Source: JAFMDF01 sp965222705
GTDB taxonomy: Bacteria > Bacteroidota > Bacteroidia > Chitinophagales > Saprospiraceae
Reading direction: 5' to 3'
DNA: 64,000 bases
Assembly (NCBI GenBank): GCA_965222705.1
Contig: CBDCUO010000035.1
Span: forward strand, 62,001 to 126,000
The translations under genes were made by a program, and so were the position numbers. The first letter of the stretch is position 1; each line of letters starts with the position of its first letter. Positions 44,867-54,904 of the stretch are shown in pieces. Under the pieces are notes generated by a model. It was not told the DNA's origin. It was given only the letters and a program-made list of their open reading frames with translations, and searched no databases.

Positions 44867-47269
44867 TTAGTCAATCGCTATTTTTAATACTTCTTTCATT
44901 CGCTCTACGTAGTGGAATTTCATTCCCTTGATATAATCGGGATTGACCTCCACTACATGCTTTTTATTTTCCTTACATAGGATAATTTCTTTAATTCCAG
45001 CTCGCTTGGCTGCTAATATCTTTTCTTTGATTCCGCCGACAGGAAGCACTTTACCCCTCAAAGTAATTTCTCCGGTCATAGCTAAATGAGGCTTAATTGC
45101 TTTTTTAGAAAAGGCTGAAGTCAGAGCAGTAAGCATAGTAATACCGGCAGAAGGTCCGTCTTTGGGGATCGCACCTTCCGGCACATGGATGTGGATATCC
45201 TGCTCTCCAAATGCTTTTGGGTTAATGCCTAGTTCCTCAGAATTGGCTTTTATGAAACTTAGGGCGGTTTTGGCAGATTCTTTCATTACCGCTCCAAGAT
45301 TTCCTGTCAATTCCAGACTACCTTTTCCCTTGCTAAGGCTCGCTTCTATAAAAAGTATATCTCCGCCTACCGAAGTCCAAGCTAGGCCAATTACTACGCC
45401 GGGAACTTTTATGCGCTGGTATTGGTCACTAGAGAACTTGATCGGGCCCAGAATCTCGCGGATCGTTTCCGGTTTCAAAGAGATGTCGTACTTTTCTTCC
45501 ATAGCTACCTTCTTGGCAGTGGCACGCATAACTCCTGCAATCTGGCGATTTAGAGACCGGACACCAGATTCGCGGGTATAGTTTTCTATGATCTGCATAA
45601 TAACCCGATTGGTCAACTTTAGGTCCTTTGCCTTCAAGCCATGAGCTATCCTTTGTTGGGGAATTAAGTGTTTCTTGGCTATTTCTATCTTTTCCTCTAT
45701 GGAATAGCCACTAATAGGAATAACCTCCATTCGATCCCTTAAAGCAGGCTGTATAGTGTTTAGTGAATTGGCTGTAGCAATGAACAGAATTTTGGACAAG
45801 TCGTATTCCAAATCCAGATAATTATCGTGAAAAGTGCTATTCTGCTCCGGATCTAATACTTCCAGCAAAGCAGAAGAAGGATCCCCTCTAAAATTATTCC
45901 CTACTTTGTCAATTTCATCCAGAATAAAGACGGGATTGGAAGATTGCACTTTTTTTAAAGATTGAATAATACGACCCGGCATTGCTCCGATATAGGTTTT
46001 TCGATGCCCTCTGATTTCGGATTCGTCGTGCAAGCCGCCTAGGGACATTCGGACAAATTTTCGCTTCAAAGCAGTTGCGACGGATTTGCCTAGTGAAGTC
46101 TTCCCAACCCCTGGAGGGCCGACCAGGCACAAAATGGGAGATTTCATATCCCCCTTTAGTTTCAGTACGGCCAAATGTTCCAAAATTCGCTCTTTGACCT
46201 TCTCCAAGCCAAAATGGTCTTTGTCCAGTATTTTTTGTACTTTTTTTAAATCAAAATTATCTTTGGTATATTCATTCCAGGGCAAGTCCAGCATCAATTC
46301 CAGATAATTCATGATCACAGAATACTCCGCTACTTGTGGGTTGAGTCGCTTTAGTTTTTTCAAATCTTTTTGAAAGGCCTCATGGATTTCCTTGGACCAT
46401 TTCTTTTTAGCTGCCCGATGCTGTAGTTCTGCAAACTCCTGCTCTTGAGGGTTATCTCCCAATTCTTCCTGGATCGTTTTCAACTGCTGATTGAGAAAAT
46501 AATCTCTTTGCTGCTTTTCCAGATCGGTTCGGACCTTGGATTCAATTTTATCCTTAAGTTCGAGCAACTGCAATTCATTATCCATTTGAACTAAAACAGC
46601 CTTCGCCTTTTTCGTCAGTTCATCAATCTCCAGTATGCGCTGTTTGGCAATGATATCAATCCCTAGATTAGAAGTAATAAAATTGAGTAAAAATGCGCCA
46701 TTATTGATATTTTTCAACATTACCACGGCTTCTGAAGGAATCTGCGGGGATAACTCAATAATTTGCTGCGCCAAATCCTTAATAGAAGCAATAGTGGCAT
46801 CAAATTCTAATTGATTATCAGGTGGCACATGCTGAATAACTCCTATTTCTCCTTCCATAAAGGGGTTTTCTTTAATCATTTTCACCAGAGAAAATCGCTG
46901 CTGCCCTTGCAAAATAGCAGTAGTAGTCCCATCCGGCATTTTCAGCAATTTCAGAATTCGGGCAATGGTTCCCACTTGAAATAAATCTTGCTTAGAAGGG
47001 TTCTCTGTTCTTGGTTCTTTCTGGGACAAAACGGCTACTTTCTTCCCTTCCTCATACGCTCGATTAATGGCTTTAATAGACTTGTCCCTTCCTACCGTGA
47101 TAGGAATAACAATTCCAGGAAAAAGAACCGTATTTTTTAAGGCCAATACGGGCAAAACAGGGGAAAAATCTTCTCTCTGATTTATTTCTTCTCCTTCTTC
47201 CATAGACATAAAGGGCATAAAATCACCTTCTTCGTCAATTCCTTGTGGGAAAAAAAAGTTATTAAACAT
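44867..47269 (-). CDS. lon: ATP-dependent protease La (Lon)
   Basis: Cytoplasmic AAA+ protease that degrades misfolded and regulatory proteins. The N-terminal substrate-recognition domain (about 38-240) is followed by a coiled region, the AAA+ module with Walker A GPPGVGKTS (384-392) and Walker B FILDEIDK, and the C-terminal protease domain with Ser707 (KDGPSAG) and Lys750 (GGIKEK), matching the E. coli catalytic pair at the same 43-residue spacing. The length of 800 is standard, and all motifs are intact. Its stop is 13 bp from the giant gene's stop, so the two converge with no space for a terminator. A TACATTTG -7 element and a CTGACA palindrome lie upstream. Confidence 0.97.
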   Translation of the reverse strand: MFNNFFFPQGIDEEGDFMPFMSMEEGEEINQREDFSPVLPVLALKNTVLFPGIVIPITVGRDKSIKAINRAYEEGKKVAVLSQKEPRTENPSKQDLFQVGTIARILKLLKMPDGTTTAILQGQQRFSLVKMIKENPFMEGEIGVIQHVPPDNQLEFDATIASIKDLAQQIIELSPQIPSEAVVMLKNINNGAFLLNFITSNLGIDIIAKQRILEIDELTKKAKAVLVQMDNELQLLELKDKIESKVRTDLEKQQRDYFLNQQLKTIQEELGDNPQEQEFAELQHRAAKKKWSKEIHEAFQKDLKKLKRLNPQVAEYSVIMNYLELMLDLPWNEYTKDNFDLKKVQKILDKDHFGLEKVKERILEHLAVLKLKGDMKSPILCLVGPPGVGKTSLGKSVATALKRKFVRMSLGGLHDESEIRGHRKTYIGAMPGRIIQSLKKVQSSNPVFILDEIDKVGNNFRGDPSSALLEVLDPEQNSTFHDNYLDLEYDLSKILFIATANSLNTIQPALRDRMEVIPISGYSIEEKIEIAKKHLIPQQRIAHGLKAKDLKLTNRVIMQIIENYTRESGVRSLNRQIAGVMRATAKKVAMEEKYDISLKPETIREILGPIKFSSDQYQRIKVPGVVIGLAWTSVGGDILFIEASLSKGKGSLELTGNLGAVMKESAKTALSFIKANSEELGINPKAFGEQDIHIHVPEGAIPKDGPSAGITMLTALTSAFSKKAIKPHLAMTGEITLRGKVLPVGGIKEKILAAKRAGIKEIILCKENKKHVVEVNPDYIKGMKFHYVERMKEVLKIAID

Positions 47270-47389
47270 GTGATTTATTAATAGCTGGATAATGTTCTTA
47301 ACTTCAAAAGTTAAAAAGGTTGCTAAAAATTAATGCTCTTCTAAATTTTTAACAACTCCTAAAAACCAAATACCTCATGCCGACCTAAC

Positions 47390-47402
47390 CTGACAATGTC
47401 AG
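47390..47402. promoter_or_regulatory. CTGACA-A-TGTCAG palindrome upstream of lon
   Basis: This perfect 6-bp inverted repeat around a single base lies 121-133 bp before the lon ATG. The same CTGACA half-site occurs twice upstream of groES (58232-58237 and 58252-58257), so a shared stress operator is possible. If the -7 element at 47475-47482 is used, the palindrome lies in the transcribed leader. Confidence 0.45.
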
Positions 47403-47474
47403 TTTGGCAGCAAAATACAAAACATATAACTAATTATGCTCTAGTCAAGTACTATGCCATGCAAAAAAAGATGC

Positions 47475-47482
47475 CAAATGTA
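47475..47482 (-). promoter_or_regulatory. lon: Bacteroidota -7 element (TACATTTG) for lon
   Basis: On the minus strand this is an exact TAnnTTTG match. A TTTG followed by TCAG lies 24 bases further upstream (47507-47510), slightly beyond the usual -33 spacing. The rest of the 418-bp lon/UbiA-like gap (47270-47687) holds no gene. Confidence 0.5.
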
Positions 47483-47693
47483 GCTTTTTTTGAGGTGCTA
47501 GTCTGACAAAAAAAGAAATTTTATAAATGCAAATTGAATTTTTGTCTTATTTTTTCGATTCTTTGACAGTTTGGTGCTATGCAGGAATTCAATAAATAGA
47601 AAATTAAAACAAAGGATGACTCTATTCGGTCATCCAGAATTTAATAATCATCAGCAAATTCATTTTTAGGAAGATAAAAAATCAGGATTGACT

Positions 47694-48557
47694 ATGTGGC
47701 GCTCTTTTTTCCAAAAATTTATTGATCTGCTACTCTATGGCAATTTTTTTATTGCATTTTGCGCAGTTGCTATGACTTTCCAGACAGAGTTACTGTTATA
47801 TAAGCAACTGGAATGGACTTTTCTAATCGGTTTTGTCTTTTTTTCTACTCTTTTTTTATATGCTATACATCGAATCGTGGGGTTGAAAAAAGTTCGTCCA
47901 TTTTTAGACAAATACCGCTATGGTACTATCTACAAATTTAGAACTCACATTAAAATTTATGCCTTTATTGGCGGACTAGGAGCCTTCTATTTTTTCTTTT
48001 TCCTTTCTTTCAATAACCACTTATTGGTCAGCATTCCTGCCATTTTGTCATTGGGCTACGTCTTGCCCTTTGTACAAGGAGAAAAGCGACTAAGGGATTT
48101 GGATTATTTAAAAATTTTTTTAATTGCAATCGTTTGGGCGATAATAACCGTTATGATGCCCATTTTTGAAAGGACTACTTCATTGAACTTTTCTCATTTT
48201 GTTATTTTTTTAGAAAGAGCCATTTTTGTTTTTGCAATTACCTTACCTTTCGATATTCGAGATTTGAAAGTGGATGCACATATAGCCGTAAAGACTATTC
48301 CCAGCAGTCTTGGGACTAAAAAAACAAAACATCTGGCAGGGGCTTGTCTTTTGGCAGCTTTTTTACTGGCAATTGGAAATTTTTGGCTAGAGCTTTATTC
48401 ATTTAAGACACTAATCGCCTTATTTATCTCTTACTTATTTTCTTTTTTATTGGTTTTATACAGCGACCAGGTAGAAGAAGATTATTTTTTTACGGGATTG
48501 ATGGACGGAACAATGATCGTGCAATTTATTTTGGTAGTAATTTTTAATGGGCAATAA
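47694..48557 (+). CDS. UbiA-like membrane protein
   Basis: Polytopic membrane protein of 287 residues with eight or nine hydrophobic segments, in the pattern of UbiA-superfamily prenyltransferases. I use the ATG at 47694 in place of the TTG two codons earlier. The second aspartate motif is clear (DIRDLKVD, 187-194), but the first one (NxxxDxxxD), expected near residues 55-62, reads LYAIHRIVG and lacks aspartates. It may therefore be a non-catalytic or altered-specificity relative, as many uncharacterised Bacteroidota UbiA-like proteins are. It is divergent from lon and convergent with the metalloprotease gene. Confidence 0.75.
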   Translation: MWRSFFQKFIDLLLYGNFFIAFCAVAMTFQTELLLYKQLEWTFLIGFVFFSTLFLYAIHRIVGLKKVRPFLDKYRYGTIYKFRTHIKIYAFIGGLGAFYFFFFLSFNNHLLVSIPAILSLGYVLPFVQGEKRLRDLDYLKIFLIAIVWAIITVMMPIFERTTSLNFSHFVIFLERAIFVFAITLPFDIRDLKVDAHIAVKTIPSSLGTKKTKHLAGACLLAAFLLAIGNFWLELYSFKTLIALFISYLFSFLLVLYSDQVEEDYFFTGLMDGTMIVQFILVVIFNGQ

Positions 48558-48589
48558 AGGGCACCAAAAATGAATTTGATGCCCTTATT
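48553..48589. terminator. Bidirectional hairpin between convergent genes
   Basis: AATAAAGGGCA pairs with TGCCCTTATT (one A bulged) around a loop that itself pairs CAAA with TTTG. It overlaps the UbiA-like stop codon and lies 19 bp from the metalloprotease stop. Confidence 0.55.
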
Positions 48590-48607
48590 CGAGTTTTAGG
48601 TTAAATT

Positions 48608-51600
48608 TTACCTAGCAATAATAAAATCTTTGGTCATCATTTTGTCCTTATGTCTAATTGATAAGAAGTACATTCCGGCAGGCAAGGAGGCAAGATCAAT
48701 TTGGGTTTTATTTGATCCTTTAAAAGAAGAAAGTACTGTATTTAATTCAATTTGTCCAAAGGAATTATAAATGGTCAGGTCATAAGTCTTAGGTTTGCTC
48801 GCTTCCCATTCCAAAGCTATCAGTTCTGTGGTCGGGTTTGGAAATATTTTCAAGGTATAGGCTTCTCCTCTTTGTTGGGTTGTATATAGCTGTGGGAGGC
48901 CCATTTTAAAAACGGGTTCAAGTTGGTCTATTTTTCCTTTTTCTGCTGCAATTAGTGAAGGTTTAAGATCAAGAGCATAGTCTTCAACCTCTCCCCAACT
49001 AAAAGATTCGCAAGGCTCCACCAGTTCACCCCATTTCATAGCGATACGCATTCTAGTAATTCCCACAGTGGCAGTAAGCGGAATACCTATGGTGCCAGTA
49101 GTTCGCTCACTTCCAGAAGTAAGATAAACGTTTTCTCCTTCATCTTCAAAATCGCCATCTCGGTTGAAATCTATCCAGACCTGCCAATTTTCCTGGTATT
49201 CAAAAAAACCAAAACCAGGTGTAAACGCCAAATCAAGTACATCTCCTAATGCAATTTCTACTGGAGTATCCGTAAAATCCTTATAACCGTCATTATTGCC
49301 AGAATTAAATACTTGTCCTTCTATTTCAATAGCTTCTATCCATTCGTATAAAGTATTCCTACCATTAGCTCCGCAATAAGTCAAAACTTCGGGTGCAGAG
49401 GGATCCGTAGTAGGTAGGCAAAAGGGCATATTTTCTTCTTTATTAAAACTACCGCCGGAAGCAATAATCTTTCCAGTTGCTTCCTCAATGACTTCATAAG
49501 CCCCTTGTCCATAAGAACAACAGATTCCATCGCCCCATAAGTCGAAAATGGTAAATTCATAACAGCCTGCTGGGAGGCATAAATTACTTGTTTTCACCTG
49601 CCCGTTTTGAAAATTTGGATAAGGTCCATTAGCGGCCACGATTTGGCCGTTAGCATCTTTAATCTCCCAAGTCGTCTCCTCTCCATAATTATCCAAAGTG
49701 ATATTGATTATAAGGTTATAGCAAGCCTGATCTGTAATTTCATTGTCTAATTCTACTTGTCCTTCTTTTGTACAACCCGAAGCATCTGTAACTGTCACCA
49801 TAAAAATACCCGGTGCCAATTCATCTATGTCTTGAGTTGTAGCGTCATTAGACCAAGTATATTGGTATGGAGGAGTTCCTCCCGTTGTTTCCAAATCTAT
49901 ATTTCCTTCTGTTCCATTGACCGCACTTTGCGTAGTAAAAGCCAAAGCAATTGGCGTTGGTTGGGTAAGGGTGAAGTTGGAAGAAGCAGTACAGCCATTA
50001 AGGTCAGTCACAGTAACCGTATAGGTTCCGGCAGTTAGATTTTGAATATTGGCTTGTGTCCGGCTATTGTCCCAAGCATAATTGTATGGAGGTGTTCCAC
50101 CGCTGGGAAAAATCTGAATACTACCCGTTGCCTGTCCGTTGCAGCTAACATTCTCAGTTATTGCCTCTATGCTAATAGGAAGTGGTTGGGTAAGAGTAAT
50201 CGAAGTGCTAGCTGTTGCCCCACTCTCATCGCTCACGCTAAGCGTATAGGTTCCTGCACCTAAGTTGGTCAAATTTAGTCCGTTCCCTCCATTGTTCCAG
50301 CTAATGGTATAAGGTGGGTTACCTCCTAAGATACCTGCATTAATGCTGCCGTTCTCGCCTCCTGCACAGGTAGGGTTTTGGCTGCTATTGATGATAGCTT
50401 CCAGAGGGATATCAGCATTTACCTCTTTGCAAATTTCTAGGCTCCAGCTATTCAAATTGCCGCCATCTAGGTTAAAGTGATCTTTTATTTCTAATATCCA
50501 GTTTCCAGTTATATCTTCTCCCACGAAGGAAGCAAAAGATTCCAAAGGCAAATAGGTATCATTACTAACGGGATTAGGGCTACAAGGAAAGGAGGCATAA
50601 GCTAATCCGTCATTTCCAAAAGTTAACCCAATTTGGTCTTCATTTCCACAAATTTGATCGAAAATAGTAACCACTGTACCTTTCGGGCTAATCAGTTTTG
50701 CTGTCAGATCATTGATCCAGGAATGAGAAATGTTAATACTTACTTTGATACTTTTCACTTTGCCGGTAGTTGAAATACTAATTGGAGAAGTAATCGTTGG
50801 CGTTCCAGCAGAGGTAATAACCATTCCACTGTCATTGGTAGATTGTTGGCAAAGTACATTAGAAATGGTAAAATTGAAAATATTAGAAAAGGCTCCTGCC
50901 CCACACTCATTAGAGGCTTTTACCCGCCAATAATAAGTTTTGCTCTGCTCTAGTGCAAATGGAAGAATATGCGCATTGAGGGTCAATTGAGTAGCTTCGT
51001 AAATTATATTCGAAAAATTTTCGTCTGAAGCTACTTGCAACTGATAAAGAGCCGAAAGTCCCATTGATTGCCAGTTAAATGCAGGACTAACCGCTACACC
51101 CGTTGCATTATTTTCGGGATTCAAAAGTGTCGTAGCAGGGGGAGCATCATCGGAAATGTCTAAACTGACAGATTTGGTCACAACTTTTCCATTGCTATTT
51201 CCTTCAATGCTTATCTCATAAAACCCCTTTGGGACAGCATTAGTGGTATTAATCGTCAAAGTGGTAGTATTGCCGGGAACTACCATTTGTTGTCCAAAAT
51301 TAAAATTGGTAATTTCTGGCGGAACAATCGCACTAAGGCTTACAGGTGCTGTGAAATTCTCTACGCTTATTACATCAATAGTGTATTGTATAGAATTTCC
51401 CTGGCAGATATTAGAAGACTCTGGGTCAATCTCGAGCCTAAAACTTGGACTTGCCTGTTTTATTCGAAAATTAACATCAGACACATCGAAAAAGACATTA
51501 TCCGAGCATTTGATTTTTATTCGGGCATTGTCCGTCAAATCATTGGGAAAATCTACTTCCCGTGAACCGTCATTCACTGCATTTTGTGCTAATAAAACCG

Positions 51601-53383
51601 GATAACTTATACCCCCATCTAAGGACAAAAAGATATCAACATTTTCACAATTTACAGGCTGCAAATTGGTACCTGCAACGTCCCAGGTAATTGTATGAGT
51701 AGTATTGGCACTCAGGGCAGTTGTGTCATTGGGTTGTGTGATTTGAAAAGGGCCGCTATCTGCCACAAAAGTCACTATCATATCATCGCTTGCGCTATTT
51801 CCCCCACCCGAAAAATTATCCCTGACTGTAAACCGGAAGTTCATGGTTCTCTCAACAGCAGGTAGAATTTCCCAAGTATTATTAGAGTGAGTATTATTCA
51901 CTCCTTTTGCTGGGAAACTTCGACTAGAACTAGCGGATGGAGGCAAGGAACGAAACGCAGGCCCAACGTTAGAGGTAGATTTGGGTGGCATAGGCGCAAA
52001 ATCATTATCCATTTGCTCCCAAATATATGTCAAGTTATCATTATCTACATCCGTAGCCGTACCCATTAACTCGAAAGGGGTAGAAATGGGAACAAAATAA
52101 TCTGCACCAGCATTGACTACTGGAGGTGCATTATTCGTAGCTGTCCGAACAGCACAACTATTCCCATTGCCTGTAATAAATCCCTTTATTTGTTCTAAAC
52201 TTTTAGCATGAAAATAAGCATCGCTATTATTTTGGATATTTGGAAAACAAATACCCGCATAACCCATTATAGTGGAACCGCTCCCAGGTTCATAAGAGGA
52301 AGCAATAGTACGATTACAGTCATTATTTTGGGTGTGGGTAGCTCCAAACTGATGCCCGATCTCATGAGCGACAAAGTCCACATCAAAGGGGTCCCCTTTG
52401 GGGGTTTGTTGTCCAGTTACACCACCTGCTTTTATTGGGTCAAAACAAACCGAACCGAGATAAGCCACCCCTCCCCCATCAGTGGAAAACACATGACCAA
52501 TGTCGTAATTGGCAGAACCAATTAGGCTATCGCAAGTATTCTGATTCTCTCCCAACATTTCACTACCATCAGTATTGGTATAAGGGTCGGTTGCTCCATT
52601 GGTGAAAATTATCAAATCATTATTAGGAATTAATTGCAATTCTATGGCTACTTCTCTTTTAAAAATCCCATTTATTCTATTCAAAGTAGTAGCCATTGCT
52701 GCTAAAGCTAAGGCTTTCGTCCCTCCATGAAATTGGGTGTATTCGCCCGTACAGGCCAAGGCCAGTCGAAAGGTTCTTAGTTTGCTATCACTATTTCGAC
52801 CTGTAGTACCATATTGTACTTGGCGATAATGGTCTATTTCGTCAAATTGGCAATAAAATTTTTTTTCTTTTGCTGAATGAAGTGTTTTTTTATTATAAAC
52901 CAAGTATGCATTCGATTGACTGCTATTTGCAAATGGTTCGATTACTTGGACTCCCTCTTTATCAGACCAAACCATTCCAAAGAATCCTTTTGGAGTAATT
53001 TCAAAACGAACAATCGCATTGGGCTCTTCTATTCCGATGCCTTCAAAGGTTTGAATAAAAGGGTATTTTTGAGCTAATAAAGGATGTAAGGTATTGGATT
53101 TTTGCACTCGAAATCGGCGAATATGCCCATTAGAGAAAGGAATAGAAATCACTGCATTTTTGGCTCCATTTCTGGATAAATTATCTATGGCACTTAAGGT
53201 CTGGCGAAGCGACGATATATCAAGTTGAAAAATCTGATAATCACGGACAATTAGATCGCTCTTTTCTACTCTAATCGGATTTTGCTCAGTGGGACCGTTT
53301 TTAATCCAGAGGTTGGTATTTTCTTGTGCCTCTAATTGAAAAACAACCATCGCAAAGAATAAGAATAATAGACGTTTTCTCAT
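48608..53383 (-). CDS. T9SS-secreted M12B-like metalloprotease with P-domain, SprB repeats and GEVED domain
   Basis: A 1591-residue exported zinc protease. The signal peptide (1-20) is followed by a propeptide region and a reprolysin-type catalytic domain with the zinc motif HEIGHQFGATH (340-350) and a downstream Met-turn in GSTIMGYAGIC. After a Cys-poor immunoglobulin-like stretch come a fibronectin-III-like domain (about 750-838), a proprotein-convertase P-domain (about 844-990, with ITGNWILEIKDHF), three SprB repeats (about 994-1210), a GEVED domain (about 1331-1480, with VWIDFNRDGDFED and SWGEVEDYALDL) and a T9SS sorting domain (FPNPTTELIALEW onward). It probably degrades extracellular protein at the cell surface. 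All catalytic residues are intact. Confidence 0.92.
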   Translation of the reverse strand: MRKRLLFLFFAMVVFQLEAQENTNLWIKNGPTEQNPIRVEKSDLIVRDYQIFQLDISSLRQTLSAIDNLSRNGAKNAVISIPFSNGHIRRFRVQKSNTLHPLLAQKYPFIQTFEGIGIEEPNAIVRFEITPKGFFGMVWSDKEGVQVIEPFANSSQSNAYLVYNKKTLHSAKEKKFYCQFDEIDHYRQVQYGTTGRNSDSKLRTFRLALACTGEYTQFHGGTKALALAAMATTLNRINGIFKREVAIELQLIPNNDLIIFTNGATDPYTNTDGSEMLGENQNTCDSLIGSANYDIGHVFSTDGGGVAYLGSVCFDPIKAGGVTGQQTPKGDPFDVDFVAHEIGHQFGATHTQNNDCNRTIASSYEPGSGSTIMGYAGICFPNIQNNSDAYFHAKSLEQIKGFITGNGNSCAVRTATNNAPPVVNAGADYFVPISTPFELMGTATDVDNDNLTYIWEQMDNDFAPMPPKSTSNVGPAFRSLPPSASSSRSFPAKGVNNTHSNNTWEILPAVERTMNFRFTVRDNFSGGGNSASDDMIVTFVADSGPFQITQPNDTTALSANTTHTITWDVAGTNLQPVNCENVDIFLSLDGGISYPVLLAQNAVNDGSREVDFPNDLTDNARIKIKCSDNVFFDVSDVNFRIKQASPSFRLEIDPESSNICQGNSIQYTIDVISVENFTAPVSLSAIVPPEITNFNFGQQMVVPGNTTTLTINTTNAVPKGFYEISIEGNSNGKVVTKSVSLDISDDAPPATTLLNPENNATGVAVSPAFNWQSMGLSALYQLQVASDENFSNIIYEATQLTLNAHILPFALEQSKTYYWRVKASNECGAGAFSNIFNFTISNVLCQQSTNDSGMVITSAGTPTITSPISISTTGKVKSIKVSINISHSWINDLTAKLISPKGTVVTIFDQICGNEDQIGLTFGNDGLAYASFPCSPNPVSNDTYLPLESFASFVGEDITGNWILEIKDHFNLDGGNLNSWSLEICKEVNADIPLEAIINSSQNPTCAGGENGSINAGILGGNPPYTISWNNGGNGLNLTNLGAGTYTLSVSDESGATASTSITLTQPLPISIEAITENVSCNGQATGSIQIFPSGGTPPYNYAWDNSRTQANIQNLTAGTYTVTVTDLNGCTASSNFTLTQPTPIALAFTTQSAVNGTEGNIDLETTGGTPPYQYTWSNDATTQDIDELAPGIFMVTVTDASGCTKEGQVELDNEITDQACYNLIINITLDNYGEETTWEIKDANGQIVAANGPYPNFQNGQVKTSNLCLPAGCYEFTIFDLWGDGICCSYGQGAYEVIEEATGKIIASGGSFNKEENMPFCLPTTDPSAPEVLTYCGANGRNTLYEWIEAIEIEGQVFNSGNNDGYKDFTDTPVEIALGDVLDLAFTPGFGFFEYQENWQVWIDFNRDGDFEDEGENVYLTSGSERTTGTIGIPLTATVGITRMRIAMKWGELVEPCESFSWGEVEDYALDLKPSLIAAEKGKIDQLEPVFKMGLPQLYTTQQRGEAYTLKIFPNPTTELIALEWEASKPKTYDLTIYNSFGQIELNTVLSSFKGSNKTQIDLASLPAGMYFLSIRHKDKMMTKDFIIAR

Positions 53384-53866
53384 TAGAATTCCTTAACTTT
53401 CAAAAGAAAAAGTGAACAATGTGATTGTTGAAATTGAGAACTGGTTCGTTAATAAGGAGGTTGGCTAATAACCAGAGAGGGTTGCTCATCATTGAAAATG
53501 AGAAAATTTCATAAAAAATTGATTGTCAATTACTTATGTTCGTTCATTTTCTCCTACAATAATGTAGCATTTTGTTTAAATCTAAAAATCTGATCTTCAG
53601 ATAAAAAACAACGATAAAAGATTGTTAGCTTATACTGGGGTGCGAGTAAATTATTACGGGGCGGTTATGGGAAATTGAAAAGCTTTACACTTAACCAAAC
53701 TGCAAGGTTCTTGCCAAATTTCAATTTTTTAATACACACATTTATATTTAATTTTTTTTAAATCAATTTATATGCCTTAAATCTTGGCAAAGTTGTCTTC
53801 CAAAAAAAAATTCTTTACTTTGAAAAACACTTTACTTTTCAAAGTCTAATTACTCAAGAATATCTT
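53384..53866. other. Divergent promoter region with an inverted repeat at 53818-53844
   Basis: This 483-bp gap has no gene. CTTTGAAAA (53818-53826) pairs perfectly with TTTTCAAAG (53836-53844), 23 bp before the epimerase ATG, a good place for a repressor or an mRNA hairpin; it overlaps the degenerate -7 element TTACTTTG. A second small palindrome (ATCTGA/TCAGAT, 53588-53602) and CTACA/TGTAG also occur. Confidence 0.4.
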
Positions 53867-54904
53867 ATGCAATTAATCCTTCATCCCGTAAAGCTCTTTT
53901 TAAAACATCCTTTTAAAATTGCACATGGCACCTTTACTTACCGAAATACACTCATCGTAGAATTAAAAGAGGGGAATTTATCTGGCTATGGAGAAGCAAC
54001 AGCTATTTCTTATTACGGAACAACTTTAGAGCATTTTATAGAAATGCTAAAAAACTATCAAAGCAAAATAGAACAGTATCAGCTAGAAGAGCCTACTAAA
54101 TTTTGGCAATATTGCTATTCTTTTTTTAAAAATGATCCGTTCATTTTATGTGCTCTGGATGTAGCGGCACATGACCTTTGGGCTAAAAAACTAGGCAAAC
54201 CTCTATATCGGGCATGGGGTCTTCCCTTAGATAAAACTCCCTTGACCAATTTTACGATCAGCATCGGTTCTGTGGAAGAGATGCTTCGGCAAATGCAAAA
54301 CTTTCAAAGCCCTGTTTATAAAATAAAACTGGGGACAAAAGACGATTTAAAGTTGATAAAAGCTTTGCGGCAACAGTCTAAGGCCTTGTTTCGAGTAGAT
54401 GCCAATGGTGCTTGGACAGTAGAAGAAACCTTAAAAAATGCAGCAGCTTTCAAAGAACTCGGGGTAGAATTTATTGAGCAACCGCTGCCCAAAGATGCCT
54501 GGGAAGCAATGGAAATACTTTATAAAAAAAGTCCGCTGCCTATCATCGCAGATGAAAGTTGTCAAGTCGAATCAGACGTGGTCAAATGTAAAAACCGTTT
54601 TCATGGCATCAACATTAAATTGATGAAATGTGGAGGATTTACACCTGCTTTGCGAATGATCCAAATGGCTAGGTCTTTGAATATGAAGCTAATGTGTGGT
54701 TGTATGACCGAATCCAGTATTGGCATCTCTGCTATTGCTCAATTATTGCCGCTGTTGGATTATGTAGATATGGATGGTGCTTTACTGCTCAAAAAAGACC
54801 CCGCTACTGGTGTCAAAATTCGCCAGGGGGAAGTAATTTTTAGCGGAGGGAATGGCATTGGGGCAAAAATAGGTCAAAACACCGAATTTTATAACGAATG
54901 TTGA
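53867..54904 (+). CDS. Enolase-superfamily dipeptide epimerase-type protein
   Basis: Enolase-superfamily enzyme of the muconate-lactonising subgroup; family features fit L-Ala-D/L-Glu-type dipeptide epimerases, which recycle murein peptides. The catalytic Lys pair is in VYKIKLG, and the metal ligands are in VDANGAWTVEE (Asp), FIEQPLP (Glu) and IADES (Asp). The second catalytic Lys is in GINIKLMKCGG, and the C-terminal loop has CMTESSIG and VDMDGALLL, which forms the dipeptide pocket. The length of 345 is normal. Its last 16 bases overlap the convergent NUDIX gene, so both stops lie within the other gene's end. Confidence 0.88.
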   Translation: MQLILHPVKLFLKHPFKIAHGTFTYRNTLIVELKEGNLSGYGEATAISYYGTTLEHFIEMLKNYQSKIEQYQLEEPTKFWQYCYSFFKNDPFILCALDVAAHDLWAKKLGKPLYRAWGLPLDKTPLTNFTISIGSVEEMLRQMQNFQSPVYKIKLGTKDDLKLIKALRQQSKALFRVDANGAWTVEETLKNAAAFKELGVEFIEQPLPKDAWEAMEILYKKSPLPIIADESCQVESDVVKCKNRFHGINIKLMKCGGFTPALRMIQMARSLNMKLMCGCMTESSIGISAIAQLLPLLDYVDMDGALLLKKDPATGVKIRQGEVIFSGGNGIGAKIGQNTEFYNEC

